NCBI GenBank assembly: GCA_015501595.1
Contig: JADNRX010000463.1
Location: 1-40,596 of the forward strand
DNA: 40,596 nucleotides
Direction: 5' to 3'
From: Hymenopellis radicata
Taxonomy: Eukaryota; Basidiomycota; Agaricomycetes; Agaricales; Physalacriaceae
Both the position numbers and the translations under genes were made by a program. The notes under the pieces were generated by a model. That model was not told where the DNA came from, did not search any database, and saw nothing but the letters and a program-made list of their open reading frames with translations. Every line of letters starts with the position of its first letter. Position 1 is the stretch's first letter. Positions 1 through 10,284 of this stretch are shown here, piece by piece.

Positions 1-28
1 GTCCACCTGTGGTCCACAGTCGCTGACC

Positions 29-170
29 TCGTCCGAACTTTCATCCGACCTTCTCAGGGTTGTGGTACCTCGTCCGAACTCTTACGACGACCTGGCTCTC
101 GGGGACCCTCAATTCGTCCGAACTTTGACCCAACCTTCGGCTCTAAAAATTGCAAACTCGTCCGAACTTT
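29..170 (+). repeat. four-copy upstream motif TCGTCCGAACTTT
   Basis: The 13 bp motif TCGTCCGAACTTT occurs at 29-41, 114-126 and 158-170, and as TCGTCCGAACTCT at 70-82. The spacing is regular (41, 44 and 44 bp). It sits just upstream of the sirtuin start at 291. It could be a decayed tandem repeat of about 43 bp or a cluster of transcription-factor sites. The sequence alone does not decide between these. Confidence 0.6.
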
Positions 171-290
171 CGGTACGAGCTCTCCTCAATAAACGGGGGT
201 CCTGGTTCGTGGTACTGGGACGGTACCACGTGATCGCCATCGTGAAATCAACATCACCATATGAAATAGAAAGTCTTCCCGCCTTTGCTC

Positions 291-1478
291 ATGATCATCT
301 CTCTCGACCTCAACGATGGTCCGGCAGATGGTAGCGCTGCCCGTCAATTGGACGACATATCTGCGTGTGTCTGGAAGAGCAAGAGAATCGTGGTGGTCAC
401 TGGGGCCGGAGTATCGTGTTCAGCAGTATCCCTGTGCGCCGTTCAGCCTTACTTCTCTGGCGCTTGCTGATAACGTGCCATAGGACTTCCGCTCATCGGA
501 TGACTATACGCTCTTGTGAAACAACAATATCCTACTTCTCTCGTCAAAGGTGTGATCTGTTCGATGCTACGCTTTTCCGGGACCCCAAAACGACGTCACT
601 TTCTATACCTTCATATCGCAGTTGAAGAAGTCTATCGATGTTTCCGAACCTACCCCTACGCATCTCTTCCTGAAGCGGCTAGACAGCAAGCACAAACTTC
701 TTCGAGTTTATACGCAGAACATAGACGGGCTCGAAGAACGTGCTGGCCTTGCCATAGCCACGGTCCCAACAGTCAATAAAGGCGGTAGGGTCCCGAAGGT
801 CGACAAAAACAGCCCCACCGTTCAGCTCACGGCGACATTCACCACTTACGATGTGTCCTGTGTTCGGGCGACATAGTTTGCTCTGTCGAGCACATAGAGC
901 TTTTCCAAGCGGGTTTAGCTCCGCCTTGCCCAGACTGCACTCAGCGCTGTAGGATGAACCATACACTCCTTGAAACTTGCTAACACTGTTCTATGATAGC
1001 CGAAGCACGCACTGCACGGTCGAGCCGCGCTACGACGATCGGGAATTTGCGTCCTGCTGTTGTATTGTACAACGAACCTCATCCTCATGGCGATTTCATT
1101 GCGGCGATTCAGGCTAGCGATATCCGTAAGAAGCCTGACATGCTCCTTATCATGGGAACATCGCTCAAAGTTCATGGCCTCAAGAAGCTTGTCAAGGATT
1201 TGGCCAATGCAGTGCACATGCAGGCCGCCAACACAAAGCGTCGTACACTATGTGTCGTCTTTGTAAACAGGACGCCGCCAGGAAAGGAGTGGGAAGGTAT
1301 CATTGACTGTCATGTCTCTGGTGATAGCGACAAGTGGGTCAGCCTGGTTGAACAGGACTGGGCGAAGCGTAGACCAGCGGACTGGCAGGTGCAAGCGCGA
1401 CTGGATAACGACAACAGTCCGGCGGCGCTTCGGGTTGTGAAGGATATGCGCCAAAGAGCATTGCCAAGAAAGGTGTGA
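291..1478 (+). pseudogene. HST3/HST4-like sirtuin (NAD-dependent protein deacetylase), frame interrupted
   Basis: Sirtuins remove acetyl groups from lysines using NAD+, and the fungal HST3/HST4 branch acts on histone H3 in the nucleus. Seen here in order: the NAD-binding VVVTGAGVSCSA; an IPDFR segment after an intron at 434-483; YTQNIDGLE; the catalytic-His HG followed by zinc-ribbon pairs CVLC and CPDC; an intron at 949-999; then LRPAVVLYNEPHP and LLIMGTSLKVHGLKKLV. The ATG at 291 gives a natural short N-terminus before the Rossmann motif. The last exon (1000-1478) is one open frame. Between 426 and 827 the frame slips at five places (near 426, 502, 553, 601 and 827), each consistent with one missing base, mostly in a run of identical bases. 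This is either a pseudogene or a gene hit by sequencing errors. The family call is firm; the HST3/4 subgroup is inferred from the C-terminal motifs. Confidence 0.83.
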
Positions 1479-2183
1479 AAATGTGATATTTGATCTACTG
1501 CGTGCAGAGCTAAAACAATGTCGGTAGACATCGCCAGAAGGGATTACGACGTAGAGAATGCTGCGGTGAGCGATCAGAATATGGCGCACCCCAGTGGTAA
1601 CACGGAGGAATGTACCATCACGGGTGGGCACAAACGTCGCCTTGAAGAAACTCTCGGTGGGCGCAAGCGCGGAAAACTTGGGATAGGCAAAGCGGGCGTA
1701 CTTGCGATCAACAATGTCATTTAGCAAATAGGAGTAAAATCACGCCATGTTACTACCCTCCCGAAATCCCTAACTCGCGAATATGGGATAGAGACATGGG
1801 CTTGTGTCGATGGTTTGAATGTACAACGCTTCTCCGTTGCCTCTCCCCTCATTTTGTCCTGTACCGCGCCGTCATGCGACCCGTGACATCTTGGCAATGG
1901 GATAAATGTCTGACGAGCACCCCCTAGATCTCGTATTTCGAATGAACTAGGACAAATCAAGTATCAAAGTCGCCACACCGCCGCTCTTCCTATCACCGAG
2001 CAGTCTTATCAGTCTCCCGTTTACTTGGAAGAATGTGGACCGTCTTCCGCACCTTGGTGGGTGGAACCCGTGGTTTTTTCACTGAAAAACTAATGACCTT
2101 TCCGGGGTTTTCAGGTGGAGGAAGGCGAGGAAACATCGCGGCAGACAGGATAAGGATATTTCTAAGATCAGCAAATCCACAGC
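1479..2183. other. unassigned interval between sirtuin and transposon
   Basis: No gene is recognised. The minus strand is open from about 1727 down into the sirtuin 3' end, and 1536-1727 has protein-like composition (for example KYARFAYPKFSALAP). It could be an exon of a convergent gene, but I cannot name a family. The segment 2033-2183 is open on the plus strand and continues conceptually past the transposon at 8289, so the transposon may have landed in an old coding or repeat sequence. Confidence 0.3.
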
Positions 2184-2191
2184 ATGTATCG
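2184..2191 (+). repeat. 8 bp target-site duplication, left copy (ATGTATCG)
   Basis: ATGTATCG lies directly outside the left inverted repeat and is repeated exactly at 8281-8288, directly outside the right inverted repeat. An 8 bp duplication is typical of the P and hAT superfamilies. Confidence 0.9.
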
Positions 2192-2203
2192 CAAGGGGGA
2201 GGC
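2192..2203 (+). repeat. left terminal inverted repeat of the P-like transposon
   Basis: CAAGGGGGAGGC is the exact inverse of 8269-8280. The match ends at base 13. Confidence 0.88.
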
Positions 2204-2224
2204 GGACCGTTAAGTCCGAACCGC

Positions 2225-2275
2225 GGGTCGGTCGGTCGGTCGGTTGGTCCGGGCCTTAAAAAGTTTCTATACCGT
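2225..2275 (+). repeat. left subterminal GGTCGGTC repeat
   Basis: A run of four to five GGTC units is followed by a CTTAAA...TTTCTATACC segment. The same order (GGTCGGTCGGTCC, then GGCTTAAA...TTTTTATACC) recurs at 8198-8247 in direct orientation. Subterminal arrays like this are often transposase-binding sites in P and hAT elements; that role is inferred here. Confidence 0.6.
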
Positions 2276-2513
2276 ACTTAGATTTTGAACTTTATACCAA
2301 CTCAGGACATCACAAATCTACATATAATTATATTCTTATAGTATATGAACCCGTGGACAGAGTTGAAGTCAAGGAAGAGATGAAATATAGCATTTCAGCA
2401 CTGACCGCGTCGCGGATGATGTCACTTAAGGCAACTACTTGTCCCAAAGGGGAATGCTGATCAGCAGCAAATTTTCCGCACTGTTACAGTTCAACGACCA
2501 CATTCTTATAAGA

Positions 2514-5500
2514 ATGTCACAGGTAAGCTAAGAAAACATGTCTACAAGCTAACGACAAGCTAAATTATCGGCAGGGAGAGTCAAGCGGCCGCGTAGAGTG
2601 CCCCGACTGTGGCGAGTACATCAATGTTGGCGCTGCGGGTGCCAAAGCCTTAGACAAGATACACCGTGGCAAAAAATCATGTAGCGACAACCAAAAGAGG
2701 CGGAATGCGAAGCGAAATCAGCCCTCCCTAATGAGCATGTTTGCAAAACAGCCCAAAGCAAAGCCAACCGTCCCTCTCGTTAAAGCACCTCCCCCTATTC
2801 AGCCCAGAAAAGCGACGTCAGGACCATCTACGTCGCGCCAATCCCCCACATCCCCTTTCAGCTCTTCTCAGCCACGACGAGAAGGCACAGACAATGGCCC
2901 GACTGGTATATCCATTCTGGATACCCTGCGCGCGCGAATCCAGGCACTCTCTGATGCCATTCCCGAAGCTACGTCTGATGATGAACTCGCTGCGTTTTGC
3001 GGCGATCCGCCAGGCGGCATCATTGTCAATGATCCCCTAGAGGCTTGGGAGATTTGGGATCCGCCGCTGAACACGCTACTCCAGCGCTCGCCAAACGATC
3101 TACAGATGCTTGTTAAAAGGGGACAATATGGCATCAGAAATCTATACCATGTCTTCCGACACGTCGCGGTTGATCTTAGGGTTGATGTGGGACTTCTTGA
3201 GGGGAAAATCAATCGTGTTATAGATGCTATAGATGCCGTGTAAGTCTTACGCTCATCGCAGTTGAAAGATTTACCCTAACCCACTTTTTATTAGATCCGG
3301 TTCGTCGACTCCACCAGATGTACTTGGCACTATACCGGATTGCGATGAGCCAACGCGTGCACCTACTCCGGATGAGCCAATGATGCCAGAGGGAGCTGAT
3401 AATAGGATGGACATACCCTTAGACATACCTGGACCAATCGATGTCGATGCACTTCCCAGTCGAGAGACAACCCCCATTCCCACATCATCCTCCCATGCAT
3501 ACAAATATGTCGAGTTAAATCGAGCATGTCCTGGCGTAACAATCGACATTCCCGAAGGCCAGAGCGCGCATAGCATGTATCCATTCGGCCTGCATGACAA
3601 GTTCGGAGATCCGTGGGATTATAGCGTCCGTCGAGGAGTAATGTCGGTATTTGCGCCAACGTGTCGCGTCCTCCGCAAAAATGAGACGATTTGTCCTGGG
3701 TGCAGCGATCTTCACGCTGATGGACGGTTTTCTGGAATACAGAACCGTATCAATAACGGTGTTCACGAAAATACCGGACTGGCGTACCACGGTATTGCAA
3801 GCCTGCAAACATTAACTCGACGAAAGCAAGGCCAGATCCGTGCTCTACGGCTTCAAAAGCTGAATGACACGCGTAAGCTAGCTGGCAAGCAAGTTGCTCT
3901 GGATGCTCACAAGGAATGGATGATGGCTATTGGGAGTGGGAAGGTAGAACGCGTTGATAAGCTGGTCAAGGTTGGGCTCCGGCGCGGTGCTGGCGTGAAA
4001 GGCCTCTTAAAACTGTACGACAGAGCTGCTCGGGGAGTTTACCGCCCACGGTCCTACACCGAAGAAGATGATTATCGTGCTCTGTTGATGTGGAGATTAG
4101 GTGGTACTCGTGTGGCCACTATTGCGCACCGTGCATTGGACATGCCGTCCGTTGATGTAGTCCGCCGGCGTACACTCGTTCCACCCATCCATCCATCCCC
4201 CTACTTCCCTGCGGCTCCCGAGATTAGAGAGAACGTTGTTGCCTCGTTTGCGGCTATAAAAGCGTTGTTGGAGATGCACAAGGTCGTCCATCAGGTCATT
4301 ATGCTGGATGAGTTAAAGGTTGAGAGCCGCCTGCGGTGGTACTGCCGCAATAATTTTATCCTGGGGGTTTGTCGAGAGCATGGCAGCCGAGTCTGTCTTG
4401 AGTTCAAGACGAAGGAAGAGGTCCATGGCTTGATTGACGCGGTGGCAGAAAACAAGGTTCATATTGCTTCCGAGGTGTGTTACTTCACCAATCAAAGAAT
4501 TCCTTACTCACGGTCTTTAACAGGCTACTGTTGGGGCTATTGGCCTCCTCAGTCGTGTTCCTCGTTTATATAATGCTCATCCCGTCTTGATCTCTGCATC
4601 GTGCAAGAAAGAAACCGGAACCCAACATGCTAAACTCATTGCTGCATTAGTTGATGCGAGCAAGGATACCACAATTCGCACTGTCAGCATCGCGTCCGAT
4701 GGAGAAGCGCGTCGTGGAACTGCCTTAGTTCAGCTGACCTTCAAACACCCCCTTAACGAAACATCCCCCATCTATCCCCACGTCGGACGCCTCCCTCTGA
4801 TGAATCTGGAGGTCGGAGACGACGATGTTACCTGCGACAAGGACTACAAACACGTCATCAAACGTTTTCGAAATCTTCTGCTACGTGAATCAGGAACTGT
4901 CGTTCACGGCGTTCACATCACACTATCCGTTATTCGCAGCCATCTTGCACACAATAATATCAGTATGAATCGTATTAACGACCTACTCAAACCCGATGAC
5001 CGACAAGATGTCAAACTATCCTACGACTTGTTACGGGAAATATGGCTCCTCCCGGAGGCCTTACCCACTGACACACCAACATTTACGGCGGCTCGCAAAT
5101 CCCTACGCACTCTCGGATCACTCTTTCGGCATATCCTCCTGCCCTATGTCTGCATAGACTTGACCCTTTCCGAACAACTAGTCCACTTGAGCGCGGCGGC
5201 ACACACAGTTCTCGCCCTGTGGATCGAAGATGGCGTTAAAACGCGCTTGATGCCGTCGCAGTTGTACATTGACCTCATGATCATGGTCAAGAACACGTAC
5301 TTCTGCGTTGCAAAGGTCAAGGTTGATGATCCAAAGGGGGGGTTCTGGATCATTCTCCTTGGAACCGATCGTCTGGAGATATTGTTTGGCATAGTGCGCA
5401 CGATGGTGGGAAATGACGCTAACCTCGACGTTCTCCAACTCGGGGATCGCATTACAAGTGCAACCGAAGTCTCCGCCATCTTTGCCAAGTACCCGCATTG

Positions 5501-8072
5501 GGACAAGCCGCCGCGTCGTCTGAATCTTCCGATGCTGTCGAAGGATGAACTGTTGATACCGGGATCAGTGGATCATCTGACACCGTCGACGTGGAGAGGG
5601 AATGTGGACGTTGAAAACGTAGTGCTGCTTACCTGTTGGAACAGTGGTCGTCGTCTTGCCGAGGATAACCCGCATTTGAAGGCTGTTCTAGCACGTCTTC
5701 TTCCCGGCGCAAACATCCTTCGTCCATTCGCAGTTGAAATGGTGAAGTCAAAGCGGACGGATATTGACGACACTATTGATGATAGCGAGACGGCGCGAGA
5801 CAACAGTCTTGACCCAACGCTTGAAGATGCCGTTGGCGAGGAGGAGGCTGGAGCATCTGAAGAGAAATCGTTATCACCACTCTTCGAATTTGATGGAAAG
5901 CAGGTGTATAAGGCGCGTTACCTGAAGGAGGCTCTTTCTCAGTTCCGCGAAGCTCCAAATTCTCGCGATCGCCTGAAGCGCGTGGCCAGCGTGCCCCGCT
6001 ACGCGATAAAACAAGACTCGTACATTCCTCCTGCCGAGCTGACAGAAACGTCCGAAGATGCGAACGTACTCAAAATTCACCACGTCGTGTCGACATTGAT
6101 ACGGTGCCAAAGTCACGTATTCTTGGCCATGGGGGAGATCCTGGACATTTTTTATCAGTCGAAGCATGTCGATTATTTGGAGAGCCCCAAGCTTACCGAT
6201 TCGACATGTACCGTGAAGTATCAGCTCCTCCATCTTACTGGCACATCGGACGATGAGGCGGAGGGGCAGTACGACTGGAAGTGGTCCATGAAACGGGGAG
6301 AGACATACTCGGTTCCGGGACGCCTCGTTCATCCATATAGTCCGGCAGTATCGACACGGACACCGGGAAAACCAACATGGGTCTTCGAGAGCCCCGTCCT
6401 ACGTGCACTGGGCATGTCGATGCTTGATGATTTGGCGATGCAGGATAGTGCCCTCCTTCCCGAGGTTGATCCGACGCCAGTCTTTCCCTATCTGTTGGGC
6501 GGGAAAGCATGTTTCGTCTGCGAAAACGATGGAAAGGAGCGTGAGATTGTGAGCGCCGCCGAATACAAGTGCACTCACTGTCAGCCTCCCGTCCCGCTTC
6601 CAAAAAAAGATGGCCCTCGGACAATAGAACATGCAGCGGCGCATCAGCTATTCGACTCCCAGATCGACCGAGCACAGGAGCCATGTGGATTATGCCTTCG
6701 TCCTGCCGGTGTTTGTTTCTTCTTCCTGCGAAAGGGTCAGCATGGTGGGACAGAGCAAGTCGACTGGAAGAAGTCTACCTGTGCAAACCAGGTTAACTTC
6801 TCTTACGCACGGGCGGCGGCATCAACGGATAGCAGTCCCTGCAGCAATGTTCCCGTACGATGCCCTGAATGCAACGATGTCAAGGCACCTGCGGTCTGGT
6901 CGTACAACATGCTTGCTCACCTTAAGCGCCGGCATCCCCATGTCGATTTCGAAGCGTACGAGGATAAGTACAAGATTGACGACTTCGAGTACGACATGTT
7001 GAAGAATGTGTGGGCAAATCGCCACAAGAAACAGAAGAAGCGGAAATCGAAGAAGAAGATAGCGACGCTGCTAATCTCGGAAGCGCATAGTTCGCGGCTA
7101 GCGTGAGTTTAATCGTTAAATCCAGAATGTAATGAAATGCTGACGGTACGTACCATAGTGATCTTGATGGCCTGCAAGGCAATACGGATAATGAAACCGA
7201 TGATCTGGATGCGGCGCAGGACGATTCGCACACACAAGCCGGAGTGACGTCGGAGGATGATGAAGCAGGTAGTGGAGAGGAGGGCATCTCTGAACGCCGT
7301 CGGGAGAAACAAAGATTTGTCGAGCAATACGAATCCTCGGACGACGATCTGCCTGACCCGTCAACAATAGGAAAGGAAATGTGTCAGAGCTCCATACCTA
7401 AACCACGGCCAAAACCACGACAACGATCCAATGTCAACATCGGCTCTTCGCCTACAAGAACTGACGCCGGCGAGAAGAATTTCGGTCAACGGCAACAGCG
7501 ACGTCCATCTGTCGAGTCGGATGGAGAAGGAGACACAAGGCAACAGGGCGGGGGCTCAAGGACGGCAGAAGATGGCAGTGGTCGCGAGGACGGCGGTGGA
7601 AACACGGCTGATGGAAAGGAAGTGACCGCGTCTGCACAGATCGTGCCAGATGATGTGGAGATGGTGGAAGACAGTCTGCAGAACGGCGCATCTGCATCCG
7701 GTGGCAGCTCTGCGACCACTACTGGTAATTCCTTCGCATCGTCGTCCCAGAATCCAGTGGAGGAGGAGGAAAATATAGCGGGTCGACGTCAACGGTCGAC
7801 AAAGCGGGCCCGCAACTGGGGTGAGCAGTTGGCAACATGTGTCTGTGGGGAGTCCGTAGAAGGGACCAGTAATGCAATTGAATGCAAACAAAGAGGCTGT
7901 GAAACAAAGAGAGTAAGTCTTCATCTCAGATCTTATAGGCTTAAGCAAAACACTTACCATTCCGTCCATCGAACAGTATCACATCACTTGTGTGGGTTTA
8001 GCGCGGAAAGTCGCCAACTGGACTTGCGAGGCGTGTCAATCGAACCGTCCGTCACGGCGGCAAAAGCAGTGA
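2514..8072 (+). CDS. P-element-like DDE transposase with C2HC zinc finger, Cys/His-rich region and C-terminal PHD finger
   Basis: Six exons join in frame: 2514-2522, 2575-3239, 3295-4474, 4524-7102, 7159-7912 and 7977-8072 (5,283 nt, 1,760 residues). All introns are 49-64 nt GT-AG. The ATG at 2514 opens a 3-codon first exon that splices to a CPDC...H...C zinc finger (residues 12-39). The putative catalytic region has DELKVESRLRW (D563), SIASDGEARRG (D677), HVIKRFRN (H728) and GTDRLEILFG (D900/E903). Their order and spacing match the P-element/THAP9 RNase-H fold as I know it. An acidic linker follows, then a Cys/His-rich block from C1281 containing CGLC and a C2H2 motif (C1398, C1401, H1417, H1422). 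Exon 5 is acidic and low-complexity. A C4HC3 PHD finger (from C1705: CVCG, C-x4-C, H-x2-C, C-x2-C) ends the protein. It should cut and paste the surrounding element in the nucleus. No stop or frameshift is seen. Whether DELK and GTDRLE hold the true catalytic triad is inferred. Confidence 0.85.
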
Positions 8073-8197
8073 GGTGGAAGGAACGGAGATTGAGCGTGCT
8101 GAGATAAGGAGATCAGAATGTGCGCGTTGCATGAGAGCAAGACTGGTGCGGGGTATTCGGAAGGCACGCTGTGGCTGTGCTCCTTCCTAATGGGGAA

Positions 8198-8247
8198 GGA
8201 ACGGTCGGTCGGTCCAACGGTTGAGGGCTTAAATTATTTTTATACCA
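8198..8247 (+). repeat. right subterminal GGTCGGTC repeat
   Basis: This is a direct-orientation relative of 2225-2275: GGTCGGTCGGTCC followed by GGCTTAAA and TTTTTATACC. It lies 22 bp inside the right inverted repeat and after the transposase stop codon. Confidence 0.55.
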
Positions 8248-8268
8248 TATATACCCCATCAAAGATTT

Positions 8269-8280
8269 GCCTCCCCCTTG
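8269..8280 (-). repeat. right terminal inverted repeat of the P-like transposon
   Basis: GCCTCCCCCTTG is the exact reverse complement of 2192-2203, and is followed at once by the second ATGTATCG copy. Confidence 0.88.
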
Positions 8281-8288
8281 ATGTATCG
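8281..8288 (+). repeat. 8 bp target-site duplication, right copy (ATGTATCG)
   Basis: Exact match to 2184-2191. Removing the element plus one copy gives a simple empty site. Confidence 0.9.
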
Positions 8289-8358
8289 CGTCAAATGTTT
8301 TCCAACACGGCATGTCACAGGGGCAAGAGCGACGGCGTCACAGAATCTGAAATGCGTA

Positions 8359-8928
8359 CAATGATCAACGGGTCACTTAGACCCCGACAATCACTTAGAC
8401 CCCTGCTTTTCCTTGAGCTGCACATGCTGCCCGGGTGCCACAACCATTCAAAAAATTCAGTTTAGTTGTATAAATGATGACTGGTGCAAATTTGGACCCA
8501 GAAGGTGCGTGTGCAGCTGAGAGAACGCGGAAGTCGTGATTATCAAATAATATTGCTATTTTGGGCCAAGTCGGTGTGCTCTTCGATGCGGCGTGTAGCG
8601 CAGGTGTTGTGTCAGTGCACTACAACTTGTTCCAGGTGGTTTATCAATATATATATATCATTTCCAGATACATCAGGTTCATAGTATGGCACTTGAGAGA
8701 GCGAGAATGGGCGGGGGTCTAACATGACTGTTCTGACCTATTTTTAGACCCTATGACCAAACAGTTTCTCAGCGACCAACGACACAAATTCTGCTATTCC
8801 ACAAAGGCTCAAAATTATCTCAAAGCAGCCTTAGATGATATGCTAAGGTATTTTGAGTGAAGCATCAAGCTGCAGATGTACTGAAAGGCCAAATCAATTT
8901 CGGGGTCTAAGTGACCCGTTGATCATTG
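8359..8928. mobile_element. 570 bp MITE with 28 bp perfect terminal inverted repeats and TA target duplication
   Basis: The left end (8359-8386) begins CAATGATCAACGGGTCACTT and the right end (8901-8928) is its perfect 28 bp reverse complement. TA dinucleotides flank both sides (8357-8358 and 8929-8930), as in Tc1/mariner/pogo elements. Inside the left end, CACTTAGACCCC is repeated once more (8391-8402). The interior is AT-rich, includes an ATATATATAT run near 8650, and has no coding capacity. It is a non-autonomous derivative whose parent is not in the window. Confidence 0.88.
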
Positions 8929-8930
8929 TA

Positions 8931-9413
8931 TGACCGCGTAGATCTGGAACCTGAATGCCAACCAAATTTCGCCTCATAGTGAACCACCGGGATACGTATC
9001 CATAAGTCGTCCCCGTCAGTCGTCTCGCACCCCGAAACCACCTCCGCTCAAAATTCCACCACTCGCCGATCGGACTGGTCGTACCTCAATGCGAATAACC
9101 GAATCCATCCTTCCAGGACGACCCCAGACCGTCGCCAGGCAAGCCAAAACTTGTTTTGGGTAAATAAATGGGCCATAATACATGCCTGTACAAAGATAGT
9201 CCCATGAAATGTTCGACAACTATTCTTGTGCCATGACGTTTCTCAATGTGAGTCTTCAACTCGAAGGACGAGAGCTCGGCAAGTGCCGATCGGCCTCGAT
9301 TTGAAGATCCGATAAGATGGTACGTGAGGATACGTGAGGATGATGGCTGATTTGAAGCTCCGCTGATCGGAGCTTGGAATGAAAAGTGATGATCGATAAC
9401 CCTCTCTGTCCCA
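8931..9413. other. no recognised gene
   Basis: About 480 bp between the MITE and the minisatellite. The minus strand has an open frame across 9086-9466, but it runs into the repeat and shows no motif I know. A short direct repeat (GATACGTGAGGAT) lies near 9320-9342. I see nothing else. Confidence 0.4.
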
Positions 9414-10140
9414 CCATGCCGCCTCTCCTGCGATGCGGGAGACGGTATACCCACTAGGACGATCAATCCAGGACTACTCTATGCCGCCTCTCTTGCGATG
9501 CGGGAGACGGTATACCCACTAGGACGATCGATCCAGGACGACTCTATGCCGCCTCTCGGGAGACGGTATATTTAACTAGGACTATCCACTCTATGCCGCC
9601 TCTCCTGCGATGCGGGGACGGTTAGCTACTAGGACGATCCATCCAGTCTATGCCTCCTCTCCTGTGATGCTGGAGACGGTATATTTTACTAGGACGATCG
9701 ATCCAGGACGACTCTATACCGCCTCTTCTGCGATGCGGGGGACGGTTCAGCTCAAGTCCCTTCGTCGACCTCTTGTGACTCCAGTCGGCGCGCTCCATTA
9801 TCAGGCAAGTTTTCTCTACTCGAATTATTTCCCGCTCTAACGCTTCCTGACCACAGTGCGTGGAGACGGCATACCCACTACGACCATCCATCCAGGACGA
9901 CTCTATACCGCCTCTTCTGCGATGCGGGGGACGGTATAGCCACTCATCCAGGATGACTCTACGCGGCCTCTCCTGCGATGCGGCAGACGGTATAGCCACT
10001 AGGATTATAGGATTATCCATCCAGGACGACTATGCCGCCTCTCCTGCGATGCTGGAGACGGTTTACCCACTAGGACGATCCATCCAGGACGCCTCTATGC
10101 CGCCTCTCCTGCGATGCTGGAGACGGTATAGCCGCTAGGA
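9414..10140. repeat. 65 bp minisatellite with hairpin-forming units
   Basis: Degenerate units of about 65 bp read TATGCCGCCTCTCCTGCGAT, then GCGGGAGACGGTATACCCAC, then TAGGACGATCGATCCAGGAC. Units vary in length: the copy near 9545 lacks the central part, and others differ in the TATACCC segment. Each unit carries an imperfect inverted repeat (CCGCCTCTC against GGGAGACGG around a TGCGATGC loop). The array is interrupted by a unique block at 9744-9858. Confidence 0.85.
9744..9858 (+). repeat. spacer block, copy 1 of a ~430 bp higher-order duplication
   Basis: The block from CAGCTCAAGTCCCTTCGTC to CTTCCTGACCACAGTG recurs with small changes at 10174-10284. A segment of about 430 bp (spacer plus several 65 bp units) was therefore duplicated in tandem. 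Confidence 0.8.
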
Positions 10141-10173
10141 CGACTATATACCGTGTCTTCTGCGATGCGGGGG

Positions 10174-10284
10174 ACGGTCCAGCTCAAGTCCCTTCGTCAC
10201 GACCTCCGGTCGCCGCGCTCCATCTACAAGCAAGTTTTCTCTACTCGAATGATTTCAGTCTCTAACGCTTCCTGACCACAGTGT
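10174..10284 (+). repeat. spacer block, copy 2 of the higher-order duplication
   Basis: This is a diverged copy of 9744-9858 with the same order of landmarks (CAGCTCAAGTCCC, GCAAGTTTTCTCTACTCGAA, CTAACGCTTCCTGACCACAG). It marks the right edge of the minisatellite. Confidence 0.8.

Larger units (their letters stand above)
2192..8280 (+). mobile_element. complete P-like DNA transposon, 6,089 bp
   Basis: The element starts CAAGGGGGAGGC (2192-2203) and ends with its exact reverse complement GCCTCCCCCTTG (8269-8280), flanked by perfect ATGTATCG duplications. Inside is one plus-strand gene (2514-8072) that splices into a single uninterrupted 1,760-residue frame. The GGTCGGTC-rich subterminal stretches (2225-2275 and 8198-8247) lie in the same orientation, not inverted. 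The perfect duplication and the intact gene point to a recent insertion that could still be autonomous. The 8 bp duplication fits P or hAT; the transposase motifs favour P. The CAAGGGG end resembles some hAT ends, so superfamily placement remains an inference. Confidence 0.88.

Noticed and set aside
62..334. 90-codon plus-strand frame before the sirtuin
   Set aside because: It runs through the 13 bp repeat region and into the sirtuin in another frame, with no motif.
2514..8072. Placement of the transposase in the KDZ (Kyakuja/Dileera/Zisupton) group common in mushrooms
   Set aside because: The Cys-rich parts recalled KDZ proteins, but I did not find the KDZ catalytic motifs. DELK..., HVIKRFRN and GTDRLEILFG fit the P/THAP9 order better. 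A profile search would settle it.
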